64,000 nucleotides of DNA from a virus, in IMG/VR virus record IMGVR_UViG_3300032236_001232, positions 99,948 through 163,947 of that record; one strand, 5' to 3'. Under the pieces are notes generated by a model. That model did not search any database. It saw only the letters and a list, made by a program, of their open reading frames with translations, and was not told the origin of the DNA. This document shows, one piece after another, positions 1 to 7,711 of this stretch. A program made the translations under genes and the position numbers. Positions within the stretch are counted from its first letter, which is position 1. Every line of letters starts with the position of its first letter.

Positions 1-237
1 TGTTCTATCTTCGTGCAACTCGGACATCTCTACGGCCAATCTATCGCTTAACATCTTGTCGATCGCCTCAACCATAACAGTCTTATCGTGACTGTATTTT
101 TGTGCGAATTCTTCACGAAGTTCAGCGGTGACTTGGTCGCGATTCTCTTGTAATTTTTGGGCAAAGGCGGTTTCTAACTCAGATCTTACATCTTCATTAA
201 TTAACCCACTTTCGACCAATTGTTTGAATGCGTCCAT
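1..237 (-). CDS. 22: Prohead core scaffold protein, gp22-like (partial)
   Basis: This is the N-terminal 79 codons of a gene that runs off the left edge of the window. The start is the ATG at 237-235, just downstream (in minus orientation) of the protease gene. The visible protein is rich in Glu, Gln, Lys and Ala with helical, coiled-coil-like spacing, beginning MDAFKQLVESGLINEDVRSE. In T4 the order is 20-67-68-21-22-23, and gp22 is the main scaffold of the prohead core, degraded by gp21. The assignment rests on the position directly after gp21 and on the helical charged composition. No catalytic motifs are expected. Confidence 0.75.
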   Translation of the reverse strand, partial: MDAFKQLVESGLINEDVRSELETAFAQKLQENRDQVTAELREEFAQKYSHDKTVMVEAIDKMLSDRLAVEMSELHEDRT

Positions 238-255
238 TTGCTTTTCTCCTCGGGC

Positions 256-885
256 TTATTTTAGACCTTTAATAATTTGAAGGAGACTTTCCTTCAAATA
301 TTTCTGGGCCTTTGGATCTTCTTTCGTTTCTTGTGCAACCTTAAATGCTTTGCTTCCTCCACGAGCATTCATTAAATGTTCGTAAACTGGAGTAGGATAA
401 GCACCGGGAGCACTGGGTTGGGCAACCACATCTACTGTGATAATCTCAAAATCGGATACATGGCCGTTCATGTCGTTGACATTGCCGCTACCACGAGAAC
501 TTACGCCAAGTTTTACACCGCTTTCAAGCATAGTACGAATTAAATTACCCATCGGCGTAGGAAGGATTTTCATCTTTCCATATCCATTGGGACCTTCCAT
601 CCACATATGAGTAATCATATGAGACACACGATCCAAATTCACTTTTAAATCATCGGGATGATCAACTTCGCCTAACACTGAATAACCATTTTGAATCTGA
701 TCATTCAGTGTTTTTACAGCACGTTCAATTTCATCCACTGGATAAACACGTTGGTTGGCATTGCGAATACCGCCTTGGATGGTAATACCTTTTAAGTAAA
801 GATTCTTACCATCCTTGTCGTCGCTTTCCAGAACAATGCCGCTCTGGTCGAAACTTAGATGCTCACGTAGATATGCCAACTTCAT
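256..885 (-). CDS. 21: Prohead core protease, gp21-like
   Basis: This 209-residue protein matches the T4 gp21 prohead protease family, a serine protease that cleaves scaffold and capsid proteins after Glu in short (I/L)-x-E type sites during head maturation. Family landmarks are visible: the conserved His region GEVDHPDD (His about residue 76), the Ser region GVSSRGSG (Ser about 129-130), and a downstream hydrophobic strand with an Asp, ITVDVVAQPSAPGA (Asp about 152). The length is close to T4 gp21 (212 residues). It lies between the core-protein gene and gp22, as in T4. The C-terminal tail is lysine-rich, as expected of a scaffold-bound zymogen. Confidence 0.92.
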   Translation of the reverse strand: MKLAYLREHLSFDQSGIVLESDDKDGKNLYLKGITIQGGIRNANQRVYPVDEIERAVKTLNDQIQNGYSVLGEVDHPDDLKVNLDRVSHMITHMWMEGPNGYGKMKILPTPMGNLIRTMLESGVKLGVSSRGSGNVNDMNGHVSDFEIITVDVVAQPSAPGAYPTPVYEHLMNARGGSKAFKVAQETKEDPKAQKYLKESLLQIIKGLK

Positions 886-896
886 CTGTTTCTCTA

Positions 897-1871
897 TTAG
901 GCGTTACGATTAGGAGCACCGTTCAGTGGGCTCTTAACATTACCAACACTGGTCTGACCAGCTTTGTCGCCTGTTCCGCTACCAACTGGACCTGGGGTCT
1001 TGTTGTTGCTAGGATATCCAGATCCCTGCTTGTTTAGAGCAGCACCATCTTTCATGCTGGCCTTAGAACTGCTGGCGATGTTTTTTTCAACACCTTTAGT
1101 AAACTGACCGCCACTCTTAACTAGACCGCCAACTTTACCGTGTGGTGATGTTCCGTCTTCGTCAGCAGTTGCACTCTTACCTAGGATGTTTTTAGCATCG
1201 GCACCAGTTGTAGGCTTGCCTTTACCGCTACTCACGACCGGCTTGGTATTAACACCACTAGGCATTTTCTCGCCTGTGTTAGCACCTGCTAGACCGCCTT
1301 CGGCAGCACCTTTCTTTTCAGCACCGTGTCCGTCACTAACGGCTTCACGATATTCACGTAAGCGGCGTCCTTCGAACATGCCCATTTCAAGCTCTTCGTC
1401 ATCTTCTTCGTCGCCAAACTCTTCGTCGCCCTCTTCATCACCGAACTCGTCGCCCATTTCTCCGCCCTGGGCTGCTTCTAATTCAGCAAAGGCTGCTTCT
1501 AGTTCTTCAATGGCGTTCTTGATATCAAACATGGCTTGATCTTCGTCACCTTCATCGTGGTCCATGTCGGCTTCGATGTCACTACCAAAATCATCAGTAG
1601 CATCGCCTTCTTCTCCGCCCATGTCGTCCTCAGCGTCCATTACGAAACTGTCTTCTAGTTCTTCGGAACCTTCATCCATTTCCTGCTCATCAGCAGACTC
1701 GTCCATTTCTTCGTCTTTTACAGACTCATCCATCTCATCATCCTCTTCGGCGATAAGATTTTCATAAATTGTTCTTGACTTCTCTACAACGATCTCATGG
1801 AAAAGTTCATTGGCTTTGTCCATCTCTTCGTTTACTAGATAGTCTAATAATTGTTCAAATTTCGTAGACAT
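897..1871 (-). CDS. Acidic prohead core protein (gp67/gp68-type)
   Basis: The start was placed at the ATG at 1871, which has a strong AGGAG ten bases upstream, rather than ten codons earlier. The 324-residue protein has a helical N-terminus (FEQLLDYLVNEEMDKANELF), then a long run of Asp/Glu with repeated EMDES/DEEMDE-like units (about residues 45-165), and then a Gly/Ser/Lys-rich C-terminus. The region NLIAEEDDE contains an I-A-E sequence that fits the gp21 cleavage consensus. By position (gp20, small gene, this gene, gp21) it sits where T4 has gene 68, but the acidic makeup resembles T4 gp67, the precursor of internal peptides. The exact T4 counterpart is unresolved. Confidence 0.7.
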   Translation of the reverse strand: MSTKFEQLLDYLVNEEMDKANELFHEIVVEKSRTIYENLIAEEDDEMDESVKDEEMDESADEQEMDEGSEELEDSFVMDAEDDMGGEEGDATDDFGSDIEADMDHDEGDEDQAMFDIKNAIEELEAAFAELEAAQGGEMGDEFGDEEGDEEFGDEEDDEELEMGMFEGRRLREYREAVSDGHGAEKKGAAEGGLAGANTGEKMPSGVNTKPVVSSGKGKPTTGADAKNILGKSATADEDGTSPHGKVGGLVKSGGQFTKGVEKNIASSSKASMKDGAALNKQGSGYPSNNKTPGPVGSGTGDKAGQTSVGNVKSPLNGAPNRNA

Positions 1872-1945
1872 ATTAAAAATTCTCCTATAGGTTAGCGGCA
1901 AGGCTATGTTATATTTAACACCGTTACAAATATGCTACACGAAAT

Positions 1946-2029
1946 AGGCCTAAAACGAGTCGTTTTGGCCTGAGATGGCAGAGTTTTACCTCTGGTTTGA
2001 CAAGTTTTTGTTAAAAAATTTAACAAAAA
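1946..2029. repeat. Three inverted repeats between core-protein genes
   Basis: The gap 1872-2045 holds three hairpins: 2005-2015/2019-2029 (11 bp, T5GTTAAA type, AT-rich), 1979-1983/1990-1994 (CAGAG/CTCTG), and 1946-1950 plus 1952-1957 paired with 1961-1966 plus 1967-1971 (AGGCC and AAAACG, 11 bp with one bulged T). Read in the minus direction they follow the gp67-position gene. They may end or stabilise the gp20-side transcript. A weak late-like GTTAAATA lies at 1919-1912. Confidence 0.6.
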
Positions 2030-2045
2030 TTTATATCAGTAGTTA

Positions 2046-2288
2046 TTAAGGTGCTGCTTCCGCTGGAGGAGCGGCATACATCTTTCTAACTAATCCCAAT
2101 TCTTTCTTAACTTCTTTACTATGAGATTCCGCAGCTTTGCGTATATTGTTTATCATACGCAAAGTTAGTCTACTTTTTCGCAGATCGCCTTGCCGCAACA
2201 CTGTGGTATCATTCTGACTGAGGTATCTGCCATCGTCCTGCTGATCAGCATGATCTCGATCAAAATAAATGAATTCCCTTAGTATCAT
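2046..2288 (-). CDS. Small prohead core protein at the gp67 position
   Basis: An 80-residue protein starting MILREFIYFDRDHADQQDDG. The upstream in-frame Met overlaps the portal gene, so the ATG at 2288 is preferred: it is 13 bases beyond the portal stop and follows a GAGATAAATA motif. It is charged, with a helical C-terminal half (KEVKKELGLVRKMY) and an Ala/Pro tail. T4 gp67 is also 80 residues and follows gene 20. A family with a similar DDxRYLSxxDTxVL core is common beside gp20 in marine T4-like phages, which supports a conserved head role. The function is assigned by synteny only. Confidence 0.72.
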   Translation of the reverse strand: MILREFIYFDRDHADQQDDGRYLSQNDTTVLRQGDLRKSRLTLRMINNIRKAAESHSKEVKKELGLVRKMYAAPPAEAAP

Positions 2289-2293
2289 GTCAA

Positions 2294-2301
2294 TATTTAT
2301 C
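2294..2301 (-). promoter_or_regulatory. T4-type late promoter GATAAATA, 5 nt before ATG
   Basis: GATAAATA reads 2301 to 2294 on the minus strand and ends five bases before the ATG at 2288. T4 late promoters are TATAAATA with initiation roughly six bases downstream, so transcripts started here would have almost no leader. The same 4-5 base spacing recurs before the starts at 18156, 35433 and 38762. Confidence 0.45.
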
Positions 2302-4038
2302 TCAAGGTGGGGTAGTTGCCCCAGCCGCTGCTGGTGGTGTTGGAGCGCCACCCGGTGCGGCATTTTCTTCACCTACCGCTGATGGTTCTGCGGTATTGGC
2401 TCCTAAACTGCTTAAATCGCCTGCTACAGAATTAGCACTAACTCCAGCACTGCGCATTTCTGCACTAGCGCTGAGTTTGGTATCCTCGTCGATGTTTTCT
2501 TCTTTCCACATGCGTTCATTCTCTGCCACCTCCTCGGCCGTCATTCCTAAGAAACGTTTCATAGCAAATCGCTTGCTAACAAACGGAACAGCTACCATTA
2601 CATTAAATGTATTAACACGGGCTGTGTCCATTTCTGCTTGCCGGTAGCTAGCAAAGTTCTGCGGTGGATTAAACTTAACATCGAAAATATTGCTGTCAAT
2701 ATTAATACCTTTGTTCAGTAAGTAGCGTTTGAATTCAGTGTCAAATGCTTCATGCATAAGGCTTTGTAGACGCTTACAATATTCGTTGAATCTTAATTCT
2801 TGAATATATGCTGTCCCGACTCGGCCATCATTGAAGTTACTACCACCATCATCGGAACCAGTTGGTAGATAACTACTAGGTATACGGAGAGCTCTAAACA
2901 ACTTATTGGTAAAATATTTAAGGTCATCAATTTCTCCTAAATTCTGACCGCCTTGAAGAATTTCAACTTTACTACCACGACCTTCTGCTGTTTGTGGGAA
3001 GAAATAATCTTCATTAATGCTTAGAGGATTATATCCAGCATCTACAACAGTTTGACTACCTCCTGTAGTGCTAGGGATACGGCGTTGATTAACTTCATTT
3101 TTAACACGTTCAACAAAACTCATAGCCAAATGACTAGGCATGTTGCCCACATCAATATAAAACACACGACGCTCTGGAGCACGTTGAATGCGATAGATTA
3201 GAATACTGTCTTCTAGTAGTTCTTTCTGTTTGAACACTTTGAAGATGCTTTCCATTAGGCTATTACCAAAAGGATAGTTATTATCTAGCCCTTCACTCAT
3301 GCTGATGTGTATTACATGTTTGGCATCGATGGCGTATTGATTTTGATTCTGTTGGAACCTGCTGCTGTTTGTGCTGGTAGGAAAAGCACCAACCATGCCG
3401 CGTGAGCCGCCAGCGCCGCCCTGCCCTGTTCCGTAACTACCACCAAATTGATTGCCACCGCCATGCACATTGCTAGGATTAATAGCAGTAGTGGCCAGTG
3501 TTTCTAAGTTAGGGTTAAAGTCTCTAATGATATATTGTTCAGGTTTCTTACCTTCACTTTCATTTACAATAACTTTATCTACTTTGGCAGGATCAACATA
3601 CATCCAAGCCTGTGTTTCTGGATCTCTAACAAAGAAACTGTCGCCATATTTGAAAGCATTACGAACTATTTTAAATATTCTAGTATGGAACTTGTTTAGT
3701 TTAGTCCACTGCTGTAGATATTTTTTAATAATCTTAATTTCAGTGCTGGTAGCAGACTCTTTAAAGAATACTTGAAATGGTGTGCCATTTTCTTCGTTGG
3801 CCTGTGTGCAGAATTCTGCCAGGATATCTAGGGCAGCGTTGACTTCGCTGTCCCAGTCCATGGTGTCATATTGACCGTAACGTTCAAGACGATTAGGATG
3901 TCCTGAATAGACATCAGGTAAGTAGCTGGAATAGTTAGTCCTGCTAGGGTTTGTCGAACCACCTGAGCTCATTGAGCCGCTAACTGGACTTAGTCGTCCA
4001 CCGGTGTTAACGGGAGTAAAATACTTTTTCCATGCCAT
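2302..4038 (-). CDS. 20: Portal vertex protein, gp20-like
   Basis: At 578 residues it is close to T4 gp20 (524). The portal forms the dodecameric ring at the unique head vertex, initiates prohead assembly and is the DNA gateway for the terminase. Family features visible include the N-terminal motif YGQYDTMDWDSEVNAALDIL, the region PERRVFYIDVGNMPSHLA, and GRGSKVEILQGGQNLGEIDD followed by KLFRALRIPSSYL. A Gly/Ser/Gln-rich loop (about residues 190-225) and an Ala/Pro-rich C-terminal tail look like lineage-specific additions. It starts three bases after the tape-measure gene stop, so the two are probably co-transcribed. Confidence 0.93.
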   Translation of the reverse strand: MAWKKYFTPVNTGGRLSPVSGSMSSGGSTNPSRTNYSSYLPDVYSGHPNRLERYGQYDTMDWDSEVNAALDILAEFCTQANEENGTPFQVFFKESATSTEIKIIKKYLQQWTKLNKFHTRIFKIVRNAFKYGDSFFVRDPETQAWMYVDPAKVDKVIVNESEGKKPEQYIIRDFNPNLETLATTAINPSNVHGGGNQFGGSYGTGQGGAGGSRGMVGAFPTSTNSSRFQQNQNQYAIDAKHVIHISMSEGLDNNYPFGNSLMESIFKVFKQKELLEDSILIYRIQRAPERRVFYIDVGNMPSHLAMSFVERVKNEVNQRRIPSTTGGSQTVVDAGYNPLSINEDYFFPQTAEGRGSKVEILQGGQNLGEIDDLKYFTNKLFRALRIPSSYLPTGSDDGGSNFNDGRVGTAYIQELRFNEYCKRLQSLMHEAFDTEFKRYLLNKGINIDSNIFDVKFNPPQNFASYRQAEMDTARVNTFNVMVAVPFVSKRFAMKRFLGMTAEEVAENERMWKEENIDEDTKLSASAEMRSAGVSANSVAGDLSSLGANTAEPSAVGEENAAPGGAPTPPAAAGATTPP

Positions 4039-4041
4039 ATA

Positions 4042-6108
4042 TTATGCCGCAAATAGGTTTCCGTTTAGGCCTCGGGTAGCAGTTAATGTGCGTTTACTAA
4101 CTTCTACCAGTTCTCGAACTGCCGATAGCATTTGACCATTAGTAGTATTTAACTGATTTATACTTTCTGCTAGCCCGTTCTGATTAGACACAGCAGACAT
4201 CATCGAAGTGAGATTGTCATTGCTAATAACATCGCCCCGAGCACCGAGATTTACTATTTCAGGACCACGTTCTCCAACTAGGTAAGATCCCGGAGTAGTT
4301 ACTCCACCCTTTTCTCTTTCCCCAGTTAATGGTGCTGCCGGTATCGCCGATTGCGACGGGGGTGAACTAAAAAATCTTTCATCGATTCCGTTTAAGATTT
4401 GTCTTACAATCCCTCCTGAATTTTCTGCACCACTAACAGCGCCGGGTGTTCCTTCACCAGCAGCACCTGGCTGATTCTCAAATAGTAAATTTGTCAGTGT
4501 TGGAATGGAATTCTTAATGTGGTCCATTACTCCATTCCACCCTGCTAACATATCTTTAAACAACTTTTCTTGAGCAGTTTTATCTCCGAGAGCAGCCGCT
4601 GTGGCAGTTTTTGCTAAGTCAAGAGCGTCGTTGACAAATTTTGTTATTTTTTCCCCAAGTTTGGTTGGATCCAACATGCCCTCTATTGCTGTCATTCCTC
4701 CTGCTTTATCAAACAACTGCTGTGTAAAAGATTCTATAGAAGTTATTATATCGGGTAATTTCTTAGCTAACGGTAATGCAATTTTATTGTTTAAAAACTC
4801 AGAAATACTGGTTCCTATTGTCAACGCACTTTTAAAAGTAGGTTCTAATGCTTTTAGAACCTTATTAGCATTGTCTATGGTTTGTTTTAACTGATCTGTT
4901 CCTATTGTTGCTTCTGTTTTTGATAGTTTCGAGCTGGCTACTAAACTATCTGTAATTTCTTTTATTTCTGCCGGGGTCTTGTTAGTTGTTGCAGTTAATG
5001 TTCTAACAATTTGCTCAATGGCTTTGCTAAGATCTGTGCCGCCTTGTAGTCCACCGGCGAGTAATACTGTCCTGATTTTATTAAAATCTTCTCGCACACC
5101 CGGAATCGAGTCTGCTAGAGATTTGCTAAATCTTCCTAGTGCATCCTCGTACTTAATGTTTCCATCTTTTGATATTGCTATTAATTCCTGCTGTCTTGCT
5201 ACACTGGCTTCTTGTGTAGCTGTAAACAATCTTGCCGCTTGAGTCATTGGTGGAAACCCAGCAGCCTGTGCTTTTAGTGCGTCTGCTCCTGCTTTACCGG
5301 TTACAGCAAGTTCTTGAGTCACTGCTGCTTGAAGTTTTTTAGCTTCTTCAGGATCGAGCGAAGCAAGATAATTTTGATATTGTGCTTCTGCCAGTTCCTC
5401 GGCAGCCTTTTCTGCCAATGCTTTTCTACTTTGACCTGTAAGATCGCTTAGGGCAGTTAATTGCACAGCATAATCAGCAGTAGCCTTTGCTATTTCTGTT
5501 TCACTCATCTGCCTGGCTTTGTTCATCGAACCTTGGCCACGCATAAACAATGCTGTCATCTCTGCTGCTTCTTGGAATCCAATACCAAGATTGGCCATCA
5601 TGTTGCTGGTCTCTGATCCCTTGGCCAGTAAAATGCCCTGTGTCCTAGCAAATGTTTCAGTTCCTGCTTGAACACCTCCACCAAAGGTAGTTAATATACT
5701 CGAGTTATCACCAACAACTTTTCCAAACTGATCAAGGCTAAGATAAGTTTTATTGGCAGTATCTCTCATGAGATCAAGTTTTCCGCCAAATGTCGCGCCA
5801 ACATTACTGAGAGTCTGCTGAGTTGCTATATTTTTTTCTAGTGTTGCTATAGCAGTGTTTAAAACAGAAGAAAAGGCTGCCCCTAGTGGCCCAAGTAAAC
5901 TGGCTACCTGCCCAACTGCTGCCCCCATATCCCCAAGACTTGCTGCCCCTGAAGCGGCCGATTTAGACATCGCAAATGATGAGGAAACAAACGTATTAAG
6001 TATATTAGAAATACCACTAGGGAGTTTATCAAGAGCAACCTTAGTCGCTATTGCAGCAGCTCCTAATCCTACTATTCCTGCTGTGGTAGTTGCTGCTTCA
6101 TCTGCCAT
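4042..6108 (-). CDS. Tail tape-measure protein
   Basis: A 688-residue, Ala-rich, largely helical protein with hydrophobic N-terminal segments (about residues 10-30 and 80-100) and long helical stretches (SETEIAKATADYAVQLTALS, KALAEKAAEELAEAQYQNYL). The C-terminal part carries GGVTTPGSYLVGERGPEIV (about residues 595-615), a motif typical of phage tape-measure proteins. The T4 functional equivalent is gp29 (590 residues). It sits head-to-tail with the portal gene and is divergent from the 6174 gene, whose frameshifted product looks like a tail-assembly chaperone. Such chaperones usually neighbour the tape measure. In T4, gene 29 lies in the baseplate cluster instead. Confidence 0.82.
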   Translation of the reverse strand: MADEAATTTAGIVGLGAAAIATKVALDKLPSGISNILNTFVSSSFAMSKSAASGAASLGDMGAAVGQVASLLGPLGAAFSSVLNTAIATLEKNIATQQTLSNVGATFGGKLDLMRDTANKTYLSLDQFGKVVGDNSSILTTFGGGVQAGTETFARTQGILLAKGSETSNMMANLGIGFQEAAEMTALFMRGQGSMNKARQMSETEIAKATADYAVQLTALSDLTGQSRKALAEKAAEELAEAQYQNYLASLDPEEAKKLQAAVTQELAVTGKAGADALKAQAAGFPPMTQAARLFTATQEASVARQQELIAISKDGNIKYEDALGRFSKSLADSIPGVREDFNKIRTVLLAGGLQGGTDLSKAIEQIVRTLTATTNKTPAEIKEITDSLVASSKLSKTEATIGTDQLKQTIDNANKVLKALEPTFKSALTIGTSISEFLNNKIALPLAKKLPDIITSIESFTQQLFDKAGGMTAIEGMLDPTKLGEKITKFVNDALDLAKTATAAALGDKTAQEKLFKDMLAGWNGVMDHIKNSIPTLTNLLFENQPGAAGEGTPGAVSGAENSGGIVRQILNGIDERFFSSPPSQSAIPAAPLTGEREKGGVTTPGSYLVGERGPEIVNLGARGDVISNDNLTSMMSAVSNQNGLAESINQLNTTNGQMLSAVRELVEVSKRTLTATRGLNGNLFAA

Positions 6109-6132
6109 TTAGTTTTTCCAATAAAGTGCTCA

Positions 6133-6140
6133 TATAAATA
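6133..6140 (+). promoter_or_regulatory. Perfect T4-type late promoter TATAAATA
   Basis: An exact TATAAATA lies 33 bases before the ATG at 6174, which also has GGAG seven bases upstream. It drives the plus-strand gp26-type gene and pairs with a divergent late promoter on the other strand. Confidence 0.75.
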
Positions 6141-6154
6141 ATCTAGTTAATATG

Positions 6155-6162
6155 TATTTATT
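6155..6162 (-). promoter_or_regulatory. Divergent late promoter AATAAATA
   Basis: AATAAATA on the minus strand, about 46 bases before the tape-measure ATG at 6108. Together with the plus-strand TATAAATA at 6133 it forms a divergent late promoter pair in a 65-base gap. Confidence 0.55.
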
Positions 6163-6173
6163 GGAGATAAGAT

Positions 6174-7046
6174 ATGACGATTCAGGCAAAAGTAAACCCA
6201 TTACTCGGCTATATGAGACAGCCGAAGATCTATGTTCGATTACCAAGTAATGGATTCTTTTGGGAAGAGGGCAGTATTGATGTGCCCGAAAACAACGAAT
6301 TTCCAGTATATTCGATGACAGCCAAGGATGAATTAACATTCAAGACTCCGGACGCCCTAATGAATGGGCAAGCGGTAGTTGATGTTATTCAAAGTTGTAT
6401 GCCTAACATAAAAGATGCATGGAAATGTCCCGGGATAGATGTTGACCTTATTCTAATCGCAATTAGAATCGCTACATACGGCGGGACCATGACCATCTCA
6501 CATCAGGTTCCCGGGACTGATGAAACCGTTGACCACAGTATCGACCTTACTGCTGTAATGGATCAGATATTATCTACAACAAATTGGAATGAAACCGTAG
6601 AAATTAGTCCAGATATTACATGTGGTGTTAAGCCGTTAACATATAGGCAAATGACCGATGTAGGTATTAGGACGTTTGAATCACAAAAGACCATGCAGTC
6701 CGTTGCTAATTCCGATTTATCAGATGAACAAAAATTAGAATTTTTTAATCAAGGACTATCAAAGCTAACTGATCTTACAGTAGAAATGATTGCGGCCAGT
6801 ATATTTTATGTAAAGACACCCAATAGTTTTGTTGAAAATCGACAATTTATTCAAGAATTTATTCAAAATGCTGACGCAGTGTTAACGCAAAAGATTCAAG
6901 ACCTTATAACTGAAAACAAAAAGACAGTGGGTATTCTTCCAATAACAGTGCATTCTACCGAAGAGCAGATTCTTGCTGGTGCTCCTGTATCTTATGAATT
7001 ACCTATCACAATGGATAATTCCAATTTTTTCGTTCAAGGCTCTTAA
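6174..7046 (+). CDS. gp26-type baseplate/tail assembly protein (frame 0 product)
   Basis: This 290-residue protein resembles the T4 gp26-like baseplate protein family of T4-like phages. Characteristic stretches are PDALMNGQAVVDVIQSCMPNI and DVDLILIAIRIATYGGTM. It has a GGAG ribosome site and a perfect late promoter upstream. Four codons before its stop is the slippery heptamer T TTT TTC (7025-7031), followed by a stem-loop, and a -1 frame ORF without its own start continues to 7261. By analogy with lambda G/GT, the short form and the frameshifted long form (362 residues) would act as tail-assembly chaperones for the tape measure encoded next door. The gp26 label is moderately sure. Confidence 0.8.
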   Translation: MTIQAKVNPLLGYMRQPKIYVRLPSNGFFWEEGSIDVPENNEFPVYSMTAKDELTFKTPDALMNGQAVVDVIQSCMPNIKDAWKCPGIDVDLILIAIRIATYGGTMTISHQVPGTDETVDHSIDLTAVMDQILSTTNWNETVEISPDITCGVKPLTYRQMTDVGIRTFESQKTMQSVANSDLSDEQKLEFFNQGLSKLTDLTVEMIAASIFYVKTPNSFVENRQFIQEFIQNADAVLTQKIQDLITENKKTVGILPITVHSTEEQILAGAPVSYELPITMDNSNFFVQGS

Positions 7047-7085
7047 CATTATCTAATGATGAGATTATCAAATTAGTTGAGAGCC
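7025..7085 (+). promoter_or_regulatory. -1 programmed ribosomal frameshift signal
   Basis: The heptamer T TTT TTC (7025-7031) is in the correct zero frame (codons 7026-7028 and 7029-7031). After a six-base spacer (7032-7037), GGCTCTTAAC (7038-7047) pairs with GTTGAGAGCC (7076-7085): ten base pairs including one G-U. This is the textbook layout for -1 frameshifting. Confidence 0.82.
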
Positions 7086-7261
7086 ATGAAAAAGAATCAA
7101 AGGTATTAAAGAAAGAATTATTTAAACTGTGTTGGTATATGAGAGGATCTATTACCATAGAGCAAGCCTTTCAATTAGATTACGAAAGTAGAGAAATTAT
7201 TAGTAGTATTATTAGTGAGAACTTAGAAACAACAAAGGAAAGCGGACTTCCTTTCTTTTAA
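7031..7261 (+). CDS. -1 frameshift extension of the 6174 gene (tail assembly chaperone C-terminus)
   Basis: In the -1 frame an open stretch runs from 7019 to the TAA at 7259-7261. It contains no ATG, GTG or TTG near its beginning; the first ATG is about 120 bases in. It can therefore only be expressed well by frameshifting at 7025-7031. The 76 added residues include a helical, charged part (NDEIIKLVESHEKESKVLKK), WYMRGSITIEQAF, and the ending ETTKESGLPFF. This layout of a compact helical domain with a short aromatic tail matches C-terminal extensions of tail-assembly chaperones. Relation to T4 gp51, which neighbours gp26 in T4, is possible but not shown. Confidence 0.75.
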   Translation, partial: RSRLLTLSNDEIIKLVESHEKESKVLKKELFKLCWYMRGSITIEQAFQLDYESREIISSIISENLETTKESGLPFF

Positions 7262-7711
7262 TACTGAGAAGTGAACTGCGTTCACTTGATATTTCGCGCG
7301 AAGCGCTCATATCATATGGTCTTCTTCGAAGAAGATATTAATATTATCCAGATTCATTGGTCACACTTCGCCCGCACAGGGCGAAGAATATTGAACATTA
7401 TCCGAGTTCTTATGTTCACTTAGTGTTAGAGCGTTACAGAGGCGGTCATCCGGTACCTCGAGCTCCGTCTTCGATATGACGGCAGCATAACAATATACAC
7501 TAACATATTGGTATGCCCAGGGTTTTTCTCCCTTCTTTTAGCCTATTTTAATATTTTCTAACAATCAAACAGCAGGTCTTGGCTGTCTACATCCTTGCGG
7601 GTAGTGATTGAGAACTCTTAGCGGCAAGAGATTTCCGTCCCTGTGATACGATTGTCCAGGTTTAGGGCACTTGAAGTTGGCCAGTGCAAGCCTTAATACC
7701 GCGTGATATGC
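7262..7711. ncRNA. Candidate structured RNA region between convergent genes
   Basis: This is the only gap over 300 bases. No convincing ORF is seen, but strong inverted repeats fill it. They are an 8-bp hairpin at 7269-7287, a GATAT..ATATC hairpin with a GCGC inner stem at 7288-7313, a 16-base palindrome at 7320-7335, an 8-bp CTTCGCCC/GGGCGAAG hairpin at 7366-7386, TGAACAT/ATGTTCA at 7392-7418, a branched fold at 7420-7503, a three-way junction at 7562-7610, CTCTT/AAGAG at 7615-7630 and GCACT/AGTGC at 7667-7687. A run of seven T at 7715-7721 could terminate a plus-strand RNA, and TTGATA-N18-TATCAT (7286-7315) could start it. The strand is not settled and no known RNA family was recognised. 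Confidence 0.55.

Noticed and set aside
1186-1767. Serine-rich plus-strand ORFs opposite the acidic core protein
   Set aside because: Ser runs are simply the reverse complement of Asp/Glu codons in the acidic region.
7420-7503. tRNA gene
   Set aside because: A 7-bp closing stem and two or three arms exist, but there is no T-loop GTTCGA before the acceptor strand, no proper anticodon arm position on either strand, and an extra nested helix.
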